Positions 39,511-48,673 of a stretch of DNA of 64,000 nt are shown in pieces. This stretch comes from Pseudactinotalea sp. HY158 (lineage in GTDB: Bacteria; Actinomycetota; Actinomycetes; Actinomycetales; Beutenbergiaceae), in NCBI RefSeq assembly GCF_009660225.1, contig NZ_CP045920.1, positions 2,232,001-2,296,000 of the forward strand, given 5' to 3'. Each line of letters starts with the position of its first letter. Position 1 is the first letter of the stretch. The notes under the pieces are model-generated. The model was not told the DNA's origin, made no database searches, and was given only the letters and a program-made list of their open reading frames with translations. A program made the translations under genes and the position numbers.

Positions 39511-40767
39511 ATGGACTCTTTGGACGCTCCGACCGTCTGGACCATGGTGGCCGCGGCGCTCGTGCTGCTCATGACCCCGGGCCTCGCGTTCTTCTACGGC
39601 GGGATGACCCGGGTCAAGGCGGCCCTGAACATGCTGATGATGAGCTTCGTGGCGATCGGCATCGTCGGGGTGGTCTGGGTGCTGTGGGGCCAGTCGATCG
39701 CCGCCGGGGACGAGTTCGTGCCGGGTCTCGCGGGCAATCCGTTCTCCGACCTCGGCTCGATCGACGCGCTGGCCCGCGGCGACCTGCTCCTGGTCGGATT
39801 CTCGGCCACGTTCGCGATCATCGCCGTCGCGCTCATCTCCGGGGCGGTGGCCGACCGGGCACGGTTCGGCGCCTGGTGCCTGTTCGTGCCGCTGTGGGTC
39901 ACGCTCGTCTACGCGCCGGTCGCCTTCATGGTGTGGGGCACGGGTGGGCTCATGCGGGACGGGGTCATCGGCCGGCGGCTCGGCGAGGCGATCGACTTCG
40001 CCGGCGGAACGGTCGTGCACATCAACGCCGGGGTGGCGGCGCTCGTGCTCTGCCTCGTCCTCGGCGCCCGGCGCGGCTTCGGCACCGACCAGAACCAGCG
40101 GCCGCACAACCTTCCGCTCGTCATGCTCGGAGCGGGGATCCTCTGGTTCGGGTGGTTCGGCTTCAACGCCGGGGCCGCGGCCGACGGCGCGCAGGCGGGC
40201 CTCATCTGGATCAACACGCTCGTGGCCCCCGGTGCCGCGATGCTCTCGTGGCTCGTGGTCGAGCGGTTCCGCGACGGTCACGCGACCACCCTGGGCGCGG
40301 CCTCGGGGGTCGTGGCCGGGCTCGTGGCCGTCACGCCCACGTGCGCGAACATCACGCCTGCGTGGGCCATCGTGCTCGGTGCCTGCGCCGGGGTGGCCTC
40401 CGCCTTCGCCGTCGGGCTCAAGTACCGCCTCGGCTACGACGACTCACTCGACGTCGTCGGCGTGCACCTCGTCTCCGGCATCGTGGGCACCGTGGCGCTC
40501 GGGTTCATCGCGTCCCCGGCGATCGGGCGCGCGGGCCTGTTCTACGGCGGCGGCCCCGGTCTCCTCGCCGCACAGGTCGTCACGGTGCTCGTGACCGTCG
40601 TCTTCGGCGGGCTCGTGACGTGGGCGATCGCCGCGCTCGTCGACCGAACGATCGGCTTCCGGGTCGACGAGAGGTCCGAGGTGCAGGGGATCGACCTGGG
40701 CGAACACGCCGAGACCGCCTACTCCTTCGCCTCGGGCACCTCGGGCCAGTTCTCGGTCCGCGGCTGA
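39511..40767 (+). CDS. amt: Ammonium transporter (Amt)
   Basis: 418 residues from ATG 39511 (GGAGGAGG upstream), with 11 membrane segments. The twin pore histidines are in GGTVVHINAGVAAL and DVVGVHLVSGIVG; SDLGSIDALA precedes the fourth helix. Amt moves ammonium into the cell and is blocked by PII. It is coupled to a PII gene 54 bases downstream, the standard arrangement; the usual glnD does not follow. The C-terminal tail (GQFSVRG) is short. Confidence 0.95.
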   Translation: MDSLDAPTVWTMVAAALVLLMTPGLAFFYGGMTRVKAALNMLMMSFVAIGIVGVVWVLWGQSIAAGDEFVPGLAGNPFSDLGSIDALARGDLLLVGFSATFAIIAVALISGAVADRARFGAWCLFVPLWVTLVYAPVAFMVWGTGGLMRDGVIGRRLGEAIDFAGGTVVHINAGVAALVLCLVLGARRGFGTDQNQRPHNLPLVMLGAGILWFGWFGFNAGAAADGAQAGLIWINTLVAPGAAMLSWLVVERFRDGHATTLGAASGVVAGLVAVTPTCANITPAWAIVLGACAGVASAFAVGLKYRLGYDDSLDVVGVHLVSGIVGTVALGFIASPAIGRAGLFYGGGPGLLAAQVVTVLVTVVFGGLVTWAIAALVDRTIGFRVDERSEVQGIDLGEHAETAYSFASGTSGQFSVRG

Positions 40768-40821
40768 GCGGCCCCCGGCCCATCGACCTCGACCATCAGC
40801 TCCGGACCTGAGGAGAACACC

Positions 40822-41184
40822 ATGAAGCTCATCACCGCCGTCATCCGCCCCGAGTGCTTCCCGCAGACCAAGGAGGCGCTCGAGGACTTCGGCATCCACG
40901 GCATGACGATCTCGGACGCCGCCGGCTACGGCGCCCAGCACGGACATCGGGAGGACTACCACGGTCACCGCGAGGTGTACCGGGGCGCCTCCTACACGGT
41001 GGCCCTGCTGCAGAAGATCCGGGTGGAGATCCTCGCCGAGGACTCCCAGACGCCCCGGATCGTGCAGGTCATCGTCGACGCCGCCCGCACCGAGGTTCCC
41101 GGGGACGGCAAGGTCTGGGTGCTGCCGGTCGAGGAGGCCGTCCGGGTCCGCACCGGAGAACGGGACGACGCGGCCCTGACCTGA
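40822..41184 (+). CDS. glnK: PII signal transduction protein (GlnK/GlnB) with enlarged T-loop
   Basis: 120 residues from ATG 40822. The PII backbone is clear: MKLITAVIRPECFPQTKEAL, EVYRGASYTVALLQKIRVEI and GDGKVWVLPVEEAVRVRTGE. The T-loop reads AGYGAQHGHREDYHGHREVY, 7 residues longer than the usual GxGxQxGHxExY. The modifiable Tyr of the EVYRG motif is kept, and an extra Tyr lies in REDYHGH. Gln39 is kept but the neighbouring Arg38 and Lys40 are Ala and His. The protein senses 2-oxoglutarate/ATP/ADP and controls Amt. Cotranscribed with amt. Confidence 0.92.
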   Translation: MKLITAVIRPECFPQTKEALEDFGIHGMTISDAAGYGAQHGHREDYHGHREVYRGASYTVALLQKIRVEILAEDSQTPRIVQVIVDAARTEVPGDGKVWVLPVEEAVRVRTGERDDAALT

Positions 41185-41230
41185 CCGGACACGACCGTCG
41201 CCCCGCCGCGACGGGGACCGCCCGGCACGG

Positions 41231-41941
41231 TCAGGGGGTCAGGTCCAGTTCGACGGGCTCGGACGCCGCACCGGCGGGCTCCTCGGCGACCGCGCCGGCC
41301 GACCCCGCCTCATCCGCCGTGTCGAGCATGTCGAGTGCGTCGGTGCCGTCGTCGAAGAATCTTCGGAAGGCGAGGTCGATGACCCAGCCGATGCTCACCC
41401 CGAGCACGACGCCCGCTGCGATCGCGATGAGCGGATGCTCGTCGAGCACCGCGCCGGCGCTCAGTCCCAGCGCCATGGAGTAGCCGGCCCACATCACGGC
41501 GGCCACCCCCGAGACGAGGACGAACCGGCGGTAGGGGTAGCCCACCGCACCGGCGGTCATGTTCACTGCGACGCGCCCGATCGGAACATAGCGGGCGGCC
41601 AGGATGAAGACGACTCCGCGGCGGGCCAGCGCCCGCTCGGCCCACGCCAACATCTTCGCTCCCCTGGGGCGCTGGAAGACGCCGAAGCGGTGCACCGGCA
41701 GCTTCGAGCCGATGAGGTAGGCGAGGTTGTCCCCCGCGAAGGCACCGAGCGCGGCCACGAGGACGATCCATCCGAGGGCCGGGCCCTCATGGGTGACCGA
41801 GAGGCTCGCGAGAGCGATGACCACGGACTCACTCGGAATCGGCGGGAAGACCCCATCGATCAGCGTGCACACGAACAGGACGGGCAGCACCCAGGCGGAC
41901 GCCGCCGTGGCCAGCACGATCTCGGTCACCGCATCGAACAT
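41231..41941 (-). CDS. DedA-family membrane protein
   Basis: 236 residues from ATG 41941 (GAGGAG upstream). DedA/SNARE-associated (VTT) domain: DGVFPPIPSESVVIALASLS, GAFAGDNLAYLIGSKL, FILAARYVPIGRVAVNMTAG (arginine-rich loop) and FVLVSGVAAVMWAGYSMALG. Members move undecaprenyl phosphate or other lipids, or influence membrane polarity. The C-terminal tail is acidic (FFDDGTDALDMLDTADEAGS). Convergent with glnK. Confidence 0.85.
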   Translation of the reverse strand: MFDAVTEIVLATAASAWVLPVLFVCTLIDGVFPPIPSESVVIALASLSVTHEGPALGWIVLVAALGAFAGDNLAYLIGSKLPVHRFGVFQRPRGAKMLAWAERALARRGVVFILAARYVPIGRVAVNMTAGAVGYPYRRFVLVSGVAAVMWAGYSMALGLSAGAVLDEHPLIAIAAGVVLGVSIGWVIDLAFRRFFDDGTDALDMLDTADEAGSAGAVAEEPAGAASEPVELDLTP

Positions 41942-42087
41942 GTCATCTCCTCGCGTCCTGCGAACACGGTAGATCATGGGATGGGTGCACGGAATCGGGG
42001 ATCACCCGGATTCTTCCTGGGGGAAACCCTCCGGGTCGGATCACGGTCGGATCACCGGTCGGACCGCGGGCGGGCCGCCGGCCGGCC

Positions 42088-42348
42088 TCAGGAGCGACCC
42101 GCCCAGCCGTCGAGAAATCGCTCCGCGGGGATCGCCCCGGCGCCCCAGGGCGTGAGCGCCCAGACGAGCAGGTACAACCCGAAGCCGAAGACCGGCAGCA
42201 GGAAGAGCACGAGCACGGCCACGCGGATCCAGAGCACGTTGACCCCGGTCGCCGCGGCGATGCCCCCGCAGATGCCACCGAGGATGCGCGCGGGGCCACG
42301 GCGGAATCCGGTGCTACGGATCATGCGGAATACGGCGTCCATGCCCAT
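42088..42348 (-). CDS. PspC-domain membrane protein
   Basis: 86 residues from ATG 42348; the first residues MGMDAVFRMIRSTGFRRGPA lead into the PspC core GGICGGIAAATGVNVLWIRV and a membrane helix VAVLVLFLLPVFGFGLYLLVW. PspC proteins take part in envelope stress sensing. The start was chosen because upstream in-frame residues are not protein-like; ATG at 42342 is also possible. Transcribed on the same strand as, and downstream of, hisD. Confidence 0.75.
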   Translation of the reverse strand: MGMDAVFRMIRSTGFRRGPARILGGICGGIAAATGVNVLWIRVAVLVLFLLPVFGFGLYLLVWALTPWGAGAIPAERFLDGWAGRS

Positions 42349-42456
42349 ACCGTACGCGGCGCGAGACCGCGCGTCACCTCGATTCCGCGCCACCAAGGCC
42401 GCCGAGTCCACTCAGGCCACCGAGGCCACCGAGGTCGGGGCACTCCTGTGAACGGC

Positions 42457-43800
42457 TCAGTCGCCGCGACGGATCCGGGCCGCGTAGGCGTGAGCCGGAA
42501 GATCCTCGGCCTCGGCGAGGACGCTCAGCGCGTCGGTCACCTCGGCGAGCGCGTCGGCGGTGTAGTCGACCACCTGCACGGACTTGAGGAATGCCTGCAC
42601 TCCGAGCCCGGAGGAGAATCGGGCGGTGCCGCCCGTGGGCAGCACGTGGTTCGAGCCCGCGATGTAGTCGCCCAGCGGCACGGGCGAGTACGGCCCCACG
42701 AAGATGGCGCCCGCGTTGCTGATCCGGGCCGCGAGCGCGGAGGCGTCGGCCGTCTGGATCTCGAGGTGCTCGGCGGCATAGGCGTCGACGACGGCCACGC
42801 CGGCCTCGAGATCGTCGACGAGGACGATCGCGGACTGCGGGCCCCCGAGCGCCGTGGCGATCCGGTCGCTGTGCTTGGCGAGGGTGACCTGGTGTTCGAG
42901 CGCCTCCCGCACGGCGTCCGCGAGCTCGGTCGACGCGGTCACGAGCACGGAGGCGGCGGCCGGGTCGTGTTCGGCCTGGGAGATGAGGTCGGCCGCCACC
43001 CACGTCGGGTCGGCCGTGTCGTCGGCGAGGATGCCGATCTCGGTCGTGCCGGCCTCGGAGTCGATCCCGATGACGCCGAGCACGGCGCGCTTGGCGGCGG
43101 CGACGTAGATGTTGCCGGGCCCGGTGACCACATCGACGGGCGGGCAGGAGTTGCCCGGGTCGGGTGCGCCGTCCGTTCGCGAATCCACGCCGTAGGCGAA
43201 CATCCCCACGGCCTGGGCGCCGCCCACGGCATAGACCTCCTCGATGCCCATGAGCGCGCACGCGGCGAGCACCGTGGCGTTCGGCAGGCCGTCGTTGTCC
43301 TTCTGCGGAGGGGAGGCGAGCGCGATGGAGCGGGTGCCGGCGACCTGGGCCGCGACGGCGTTCATGATGACCGACGACGGGTACGCGGCGAGCCCGCCGG
43401 GCACGTAGAGTCCGACGCGCCGCACGGGGATCCAGCGCTGGTGCACGAGTGCGCCGGGGCCGAGCTCGGTCGTGGCCGGCTGGGGCAGCTGGGCCGTGTG
43501 TGCGGCGCGGGCACGGCGGATCGCCTCCACGATCGCCGCCCGCAGGTCGGCCGGAAGGGCCGCCTCGGCCGCTGCGATCGCCTCGGCGGGCACGCGCAAC
43601 CGGGCGGGGCGGACGCCGTCGAACTGTTCGGCCAGGTCGCCGAGCGCCGCGGCGCCCTCGGTGCGCACGCGCTGCAGGATCGGACGCACCCGCTCGAGAG
43701 CGACGTCGATGTCCACCTCGGCCCGGGGCAACCTGCTCTCCAGGTCTGCCGCGTCGAGGTGCTGGCCACGAAGATCGATCGTGCGTATCACGGGACCCAT
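42457..43800 (-). CDS. hisD: Histidinol dehydrogenase HisD
   Basis: 447 residues. Family blocks: [76 protein letters not shown] (catalytic His), [19 protein letters not shown] and [15 protein letters not shown]. It oxidises histidinol twice to histidine with NAD and Zn. The start ATG 43800 follows dnaE's neighbourhood as in many actinobacteria, but hisC-hisB lie 10 kb to the left with other genes between. Confidence 0.96.
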   Translation of the reverse strand: MGPVIRTIDLRGQHLDAADLESRLPRAEVDIDVALERVRPILQRVRTEGAAALGDLAEQFDGVRPARLRVPAEAIAAAEAALPADLRAAIVEAIRRARAAHTAQLPQPATTELGPGALVHQRWIPVRRVGLYVPGGLAAYPSSVIMNAVAAQVAGTRSIALASPPQKDNDGLPNATVLAACALMGIEEVYAVGGAQAVGMFAYGVDSRTDGAPDPGNSCPPVDVVTGPGNIYVAAAKRAVLGVIGIDSEAGTTEIGILADDTADPTWVAADLISQAEHDPAAASVLVTASTELADAVREALEHQVTLAKHSDRIATALGGPQSAIVLVDDLEAGVAVVDAYAAEHLEIQTADASALAARISNAGAIFVGPYSPVPLGDYIAGSNHVLPTGGTARFSSGLGVQAFLKSVQVVDYTADALAEVTDALSVLAEAEDLPAHAYAARIRRGD

Positions 43801-43960
43801 CCTACGGTCGGTCGTCGCCGCCCGGCCGGGTTGCCCACACCTCGGTCACCGTGCACGCGCGCCCATCCCGCTTCGCGCTCCGGACGCAGCGGACGCTCCT
43901 CGATTCGCCTCGGCTACCGGAGCAGGCGCGCGTCGTCCTACGTCGCGCGTGCGACGCGGG

Positions 43961-44293
43961 TCAGGCCATACCGACCGTGAGGAGGAAGGTCGCGTCGGTC
44001 TCGGCGACGACGCTGTAGGGCTCGCCGGGAACGATGAGGTAACCCCATTCGCGGGCGGACCAGCGATCGTCTCCCGACTCCAGCCAGAGGCGGCCCGAGA
44101 TCACGAGCAGCGTCACCTCGTGCGGGCTGGCGGTCTCCGCGAGGGTCACGCCGGCGCGCATCGCGACGACGGTCTGGCGCATCCGCTTCTCGTGGCCACC
44201 GAGGACCGTGTCGGCGGCGCGACCGCTCGGGGCACGACTCGCCTTGTCGGCGAGCTCGCGGGCCTTGGCTAGCAGGCTCAGCTTGTTGACCAT
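43961..44293 (-). CDS. Cupin-domain protein
   Basis: 110 residues from ATG 44293. LSLLAKARELADKASRAPSG is a helical lead; the cupin strands are QTVVAMRAGVTLAETASPHE and VTLLVISGRLWLESGDDRWS. The usual His-X-His metal ligands are not obvious (only SPHEV), so metal binding is uncertain. Small cupins of this type often act as stress or antibiotic-linked proteins of unknown substrate. Confidence 0.8.
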   Translation of the reverse strand: MVNKLSLLAKARELADKASRAPSGRAADTVLGGHEKRMRQTVVAMRAGVTLAETASPHEVTLLVISGRLWLESGDDRWSAREWGYLIVPGEPYSVVAETDATFLLTVGMA

Positions 44294-44372
44294 GGTCGTC
44301 TCCTCCGGGTCCTGGCCCTCACGCTATCGCTCCGCGGGCGGGCGGGGCGACGAATCGCCTCACCCTCGCGTG

Positions 44373-44930
44373 TCAGAAGCTCACCCCGGCCGAGTTGAGC
44401 CAGAGTCCGATGCCGTAGGTGGCCACCAGGGCGAGGGCGCCGCCGGCGACCACTCGCAGCGCGGCTCGGCGGGTGTTCGCGTGGCCGATCCAGGCGGCGA
44501 CCCAGCCGGTCAGCGCCAGCGCGAGCAACACGGCGACGAACGTGACCGGGACCCGGGCCGGCGCGGGTGGCAGCATGACCGCCAGCATCGGCAGAAGGGA
44601 GCCGGCGAGGAAGGCGATCGCCGAGGCGAGCGCGGCGTGCCACGGGCTGACGACCTCGTCCTCCTCGATCCCGAGGGCCCGCTGCGAATCGGTCTGGGAG
44701 GAGACCGAGACGTACTCCCCCAGCGCCATCGAGATCGCCCCACCGATGACGGCGGCGAGCCCGGCGATGAGGATGGGCGTGCTGTCGGTGGTCACGCCGG
44801 CCACGCCGACGACCACGGCGGCGACCGAGACGATGCCGTCGTTCGCCCCGAGGACGCCGGCGCGCAGCCAATTGAGCCGGCCGGCCAATTCGCCGGCGCT
44901 CGTTCCCGAATCCTGCACCCTGATGCTCAT
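44373..44930 (-). CDS. VIT1/CCC1-type iron/manganese transporter lacking its metal-binding domain
   Basis: 185 residues. RLNWLRAGVLGANDGIVSVA, ISMALGEYVSVSSQTDSQRA and the five membrane helices are typical of VIT1/CCC1 transporters, which move Fe2+ or Mn2+ in exchange for protons. In usual actinobacterial members a roughly 45-residue cytoplasmic domain with Glu-rich metal ligands separates helices 2 and 3; here YVSVSSQTDSQRALGIEEDE passes directly to VVSPWHAALASAIAF. An iron box palindrome lies 37 bases upstream of the start, so expression is probably iron-regulated. Confidence 0.85.
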   Translation of the reverse strand: MSIRVQDSGTSAGELAGRLNWLRAGVLGANDGIVSVAAVVVGVAGVTTDSTPILIAGLAAVIGGAISMALGEYVSVSSQTDSQRALGIEEDEVVSPWHAALASAIAFLAGSLLPMLAVMLPPAPARVPVTFVAVLLALALTGWVAAWIGHANTRRAALRVVAGGALALVATYGIGLWLNSAGVSF

Positions 44931-44966
44931 GAATCAATCGAAGCACTGGAAATGAATTCCCGCCAG

Positions 44967-44985
44967 CAAGGTGAGGCTCACCTTG
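44967..44985. promoter_or_regulatory. IdeR/DtxR iron box (perfect palindrome)
   Basis: CAAGGTGAGGCTCACCTTG is a perfect 9+1+9 inverted repeat matching the DtxR/IdeR consensus TTAGGTTAGGCTAACCTAA. It lies upstream of the VIT-type gene at 44930. Confidence 0.85.
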
Positions 44986-45007
44986 ATGAGGCCAGGGTAT
45001 CCTCACG

Positions 45008-45026
45008 GAGGCGAGGCTCACCTACG
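45008..45026. promoter_or_regulatory. Second, weaker iron box
   Basis: GGAGGCGAGGCTCACCTAC repeats the core GAGGCTCACCT of the first box 41 bases upstream of it, in the same spacing register. Tandem sites are common at strongly iron-regulated promoters. Confidence 0.6.
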
Positions 45027-45085
45027 CAATGGCTCCGCCGAAATCACGATTGCAGAAATACGGACGCGCCACACGCGCACACTCA

Positions 45086-48000
45086 TCAGTTGAGGCAATT
45101 CGGACCGAGCAGGGCCTTGAGCTCCCCGAAGAGTGCGGCATTGCGCTCGACCCGCAACCCGTCGTCCAGACGCATGATCGTGGCCTTGTCTCCCGCGGTG
45201 AGCCACAGCTGAACCTCGGATCCGCCCGGGTGGGTGGTGAGGACCCCGCGCAGCCGCTCGACCATCGGCTCGGTGCACCGGATGGTCGGCATGGTCAGCC
45301 GCACCGGCGCGTGGTCGCCGGCGATGACGTCGGGCACGGTCACCTCGACCGCGTGCAGGCCCATCTCCTCGTCCCGGCGGCGGACCCGGCCCTTGATGAT
45401 GATGACCGTGTCCTGGGCCAGGGCGGTCGTGTACGCGAGGTACGTCTCCCCGAAGAACATGATCTCGATGCTTCCGGTCATGTCCTCGACCGTGACGATC
45501 GCGAACGGGCGTCCGGCCTTGGAGCTGCGCCGGTCGACCGCCGTGATGAGCCCCGCGACGCTCACCTGGGAGCCGTCCGGGCGTGACTCGTCCTCGTTCA
45601 GCGTCGCGATCGAGCAGTCGGCGGCCTGCTCGAGCACGTGATCGATGCCCGCGAGCGGGTGATCCGAGACGTACAGGCCGAGCATCTCCCGCTCGAAGGT
45701 GAGCTTCTGCTTCTTCTCCCACTCGGGCAGGTCGGGCACCTCGACGGCGAAGGTCGCGCCCTCGTCCGGGCCGTCGAGGGAGGCGAACAGGTCGAACTGC
45801 CCCTCGGCCTCCTTGCGCTTGACGCCGACGATCGCGTCGATCGCCTGCTCGTAGATCATGAGCAGCGACCGGCGGGTGTGGCCGAGGGAATCGAAGGCGC
45901 CGGCCTTGATGAGCGATTCGATCGTGCGCTTGTTGCACACCTGGGCCGGGACCTTCTCGAGGAAGTCGCTGAAGGAGGTGAAGGCGCCCTTCTCCTCGCG
46001 CGCCGCGATGATTCCGGCCACGACGTTCTCGCCGACGTTGCGCACGGCCGCCATCCCGAATCGGATATCCGCCCCGACGGCGGTGAACATTCCCACGGAG
46101 TCATTGACGTCGGGCGGCAGCACCGTGATACGCATGTGCCGGCACTCGTTGAGGTACAGCGCCGACTTGTCCTTGTCGACCCTGGTCGAGGTGAGGAGCG
46201 CGGCCATGTACTCGACCGGGTAGTTCGCCTTGAGGTAGGCGGTCCAATAGGAGACCACGCCGTAGGCCGCGGAGTGGGCCTTGTTGAATGCGTAGTCGGA
46301 GAACGGCACGAGCACGTCCCACAGCGCCTGGATGGCGGCGTCGGTGTAGCCGTTCGCGCGCATTCCGCCCGAGAATGGAATGTACTCGGCGTCGAGCACC
46401 TCCTTCTTCTTCTTTCCCATTGCTCGGCGGAGCAGGTCGGCCTGCCCGAGCGTGTACCCGGCGAGCTTCTGGGCGATCTCCATGACCTGCTCCTGATACA
46501 CGATCAGGCCGTAGGTGGTACCGAGAATGTCGTCGAGCGGGCCCGCGAGGCCCGGATGCAGCGGGGTGATCGGCTGCAGGCCGTTCTTGCGCAGGGCGTA
46601 GTTCGTGTGGGAGTTCGCGCCCATCGGGCCCGGGCGGTAGAGCGCGCCGACCGCCGAGATGTCCTCGAAGTTGTCGGGGCGCATCTGCCGCAGCAGGGTG
46701 CGCATGCCGCCGCCGTCGAGTTGGAACACCCCGAGGGTCTCACCGCGCGAGAGCAGGGCGTAGGTGTCGCGGTCGTCGAGGGCCACGTCCTCGATGACGA
46801 CGGGCTCCTTGCCGTTGAGGCGGATGTTCTCCAGGGCGTCGTCGAGGATCGTCAGGTTCCGCAGGCCGAGGAAGTCCATCTTGACCAGCCCGAGATCCTC
46901 CCCGGCGGGGAAGTCGATCTGGGTGATCACGGCCCCGTCCTGGGGGCGGCGCATGATCGGGATGATGTCGATGAGCGGTTCGGAGGCGATGATCACCCCG
47001 GCCGCGTGCACCCCCCACTGCCGCTTGAGGTTCTCGAGCCCCTTGGCCGTGTCGAAGACGCGCGCGGCGTCGGGGTCGGTGGAGATGAGCTCGCGGAAGT
47101 CGCCGGCCTCGGCGTAGCGCTTGTCCTCCGGGTCGTGGGTCCCGCTCAGGGTGATGTCCTTGCCCATGACCGCGGCCGGCAGCGCCTTGGTCAGCCGCTC
47201 CCCCATCGAGAACTCGTAGCCGAGCACGCGCGCGGAGTCCTTGAGCGCCTGCTTGGCCTTGATCGTGCCGTAGGTGACGATGTAGGAGACCTGCTCCTCG
47301 CCGTAGCGCTCCGAGACGTACTTGATCACCTCGCCGCGGCGACGCTCGTCGAAGTCGATGTCGAAGTCGGGAAGGCTCATCCGCTCGGGATTGAGGAAGC
47401 GCTCGAAGATGAGCCCGTGCTGGAGCGGGTCGAGGTCGGTGATGCCCATGGCGTACGCCGCCATCGACCCGGCCCCCGAACCACGCCCCGGCCCCACCCG
47501 GATCCCGTTGTCCTTGGCCCAGTTGATGAAGTCCGCGACCACGAGGTAGTAGCCGGCGTACCCCTTGGACGTGATGACCTCGATCTCGTACCGCGCCTGC
47601 TTGTCCACGTCGTCGGGCACGGCGCCGGCGTAGCGGCGGTGCAGGCCGACCTCGACCGCCTTGACGAAGGTGGAGATCTCGTCCTCCCCCTCGGGCACTG
47701 GGTAGTGCGGCATGTAGCGCCCGACCTCCTCGGTGAAGGAGACGTCGCAGCGCTCGGCCACGAGCAGGGTGTTGTCGCACGCCTGGGGGTGATCGGGGAA
47801 GATCGAGCGCATCTCCGCGGCGCTCTTGAGGTAGTAGCCCTGCCCGGAGAACGCGAACCGCTTTCCCCCCTGGTCGTAGGTGGGCTCCATGAGGGTGGAG
47901 GCCGACTGCACGCACAGCAACGCCTCGTGGGAGTGGGCGTCCTCGGCGCGGGTGTAGTGCAGGTCATTCGTGGCGAGCAGCGGCGCGTCGAGCTCCGTCG

Positions 48001-48631
48001 CGAGTTCGAGCAGCTCGCTGATCGTGCGCCGCTCGATGTCGGCGCCGTGGTCCATGATCTCGATGAAGAAGTTGTCCTTGCCGAGGATGTCCTGCATCTC
48101 ACCGGCGGCCCGGCGGGCGGCCTCGCGCTGCCCGAGCCGCAGCTTGACCTGCACCTCCCCCGACGCACAACCGCTCGTGCCGATGAGCCCACCGGAGTAG
48201 CGCTGCAGCAGATCGCGGTCGATGCGCGGCCACTTGCCCAGTTGGCCCTCGAGCGAGGCGAGGGAACTCATCCGGAACAGGTTGTGCATGCCCGCGGTGT
48301 TCTCCGCGAGCAGGGTCATGTGGGTGTAGGCGCCGCTGCCGGAGACGTCGTCGCCGCGCTGGGACTCCTCCCCCCAGCGGACCCGGGTCTTGTCGAAGCG
48401 GCTCGTGCCGGGGGTGACGTAGGCCTCGACGCCGATGATCGGCTTGATGTCGTGCTTGCGTGCGGTGCGCCAGAAGTCGTACGCGCCGAACAGGTAGCCG
48501 TGGTCGGTCATGGCCAGCGAGGTCTGCCCGAGCCGCTGCGCCTCGGCGAACAGGTCGTCGAGGCGAGCTGCGCCGTCCAACATGGAGTACTCGGTGTGGA
48601 CGTGCAGGTGGACGAAATCAGCCGACGACAT
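45086..48631 (-). CDS. dnaE: DNA polymerase III alpha subunit DnaE
   Basis: 1181 residues. The N-terminal PHP domain starts FVHLHVHTEYSMLDGAARLD. The polymerase catalytic Asp residues are in SLPDFDIDFDERRRGEVIKY and a third block RKNGLQPITPLHPGLAGPLD. GRGSGAGSMAAYAMG is the fingers region; the OB fold is SVAGLITAVDRRSSKAGRPF. It is the replicative polymerase. In actinobacteria the order lspA-rluD-dnaE-hisD is typical and is kept here in outline. Confidence 0.97.
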   Translation of the reverse strand: MSSADFVHLHVHTEYSMLDGAARLDDLFAEAQRLGQTSLAMTDHGYLFGAYDFWRTARKHDIKPIIGVEAYVTPGTSRFDKTRVRWGEESQRGDDVSGSGAYTHMTLLAENTAGMHNLFRMSSLASLEGQLGKWPRIDRDLLQRYSGGLIGTSGCASGEVQVKLRLGQREAARRAAGEMQDILGKDNFFIEIMDHGADIERRTISELLELATELDAPLLATNDLHYTRAEDAHSHEALLCVQSASTLMEPTYDQGGKRFAFSGQGYYLKSAAEMRSIFPDHPQACDNTLLVAERCDVSFTEEVGRYMPHYPVPEGEDEISTFVKAVEVGLHRRYAGAVPDDVDKQARYEIEVITSKGYAGYYLVVADFINWAKDNGIRVGPGRGSGAGSMAAYAMGITDLDPLQHGLIFERFLNPERMSLPDFDIDFDERRRGEVIKYVSERYGEEQVSYIVTYGTIKAKQALKDSARVLGYEFSMGERLTKALPAAVMGKDITLSGTHDPEDKRYAEAGDFRELISTDPDAARVFDTAKGLENLKRQWGVHAAGVIIASEPLIDIIPIMRRPQDGAVITQIDFPAGEDLGLVKMDFLGLRNLTILDDALENIRLNGKEPVVIEDVALDDRDTYALLSRGETLGVFQLDGGGMRTLLRQMRPDNFEDISAVGALYRPGPMGANSHTNYALRKNGLQPITPLHPGLAGPLDDILGTTYGLIVYQEQVMEIAQKLAGYTLGQADLLRRAMGKKKKEVLDAEYIPFSGGMRANGYTDAAIQALWDVLVPFSDYAFNKAHSAAYGVVSYWTAYLKANYPVEYMAALLTSTRVDKDKSALYLNECRHMRITVLPPDVNDSVGMFTAVGADIRFGMAAVRNVGENVVAGIIAAREEKGAFTSFSDFLEKVPAQVCNKRTIESLIKAGAFDSLGHTRRSLLMIYEQAIDAIVGVKRKEAEGQFDLFASLDGPDEGATFAVEVPDLPEWEKKQKLTFEREMLGLYVSDHPLAGIDHVLEQAADCSIATLNEDESRPDGSQVSVAGLITAVDRRSSKAGRPFAIVTVEDMTGSIEIMFFGETYLAYTTALAQDTVIIIKGRVRRRDEEMGLHAVEVTVPDVIAGDHAPVRLTMPTIRCTEPMVERLRGVLTTHPGGSEVQLWLTAGDKATIMRLDDGLRVERNAALFGELKALLGPNCLN

Positions 48632-48673
48632 GCCCTCGATTCTAAGCCGCCTCGACGGGCCCGGCCGGCGGTG

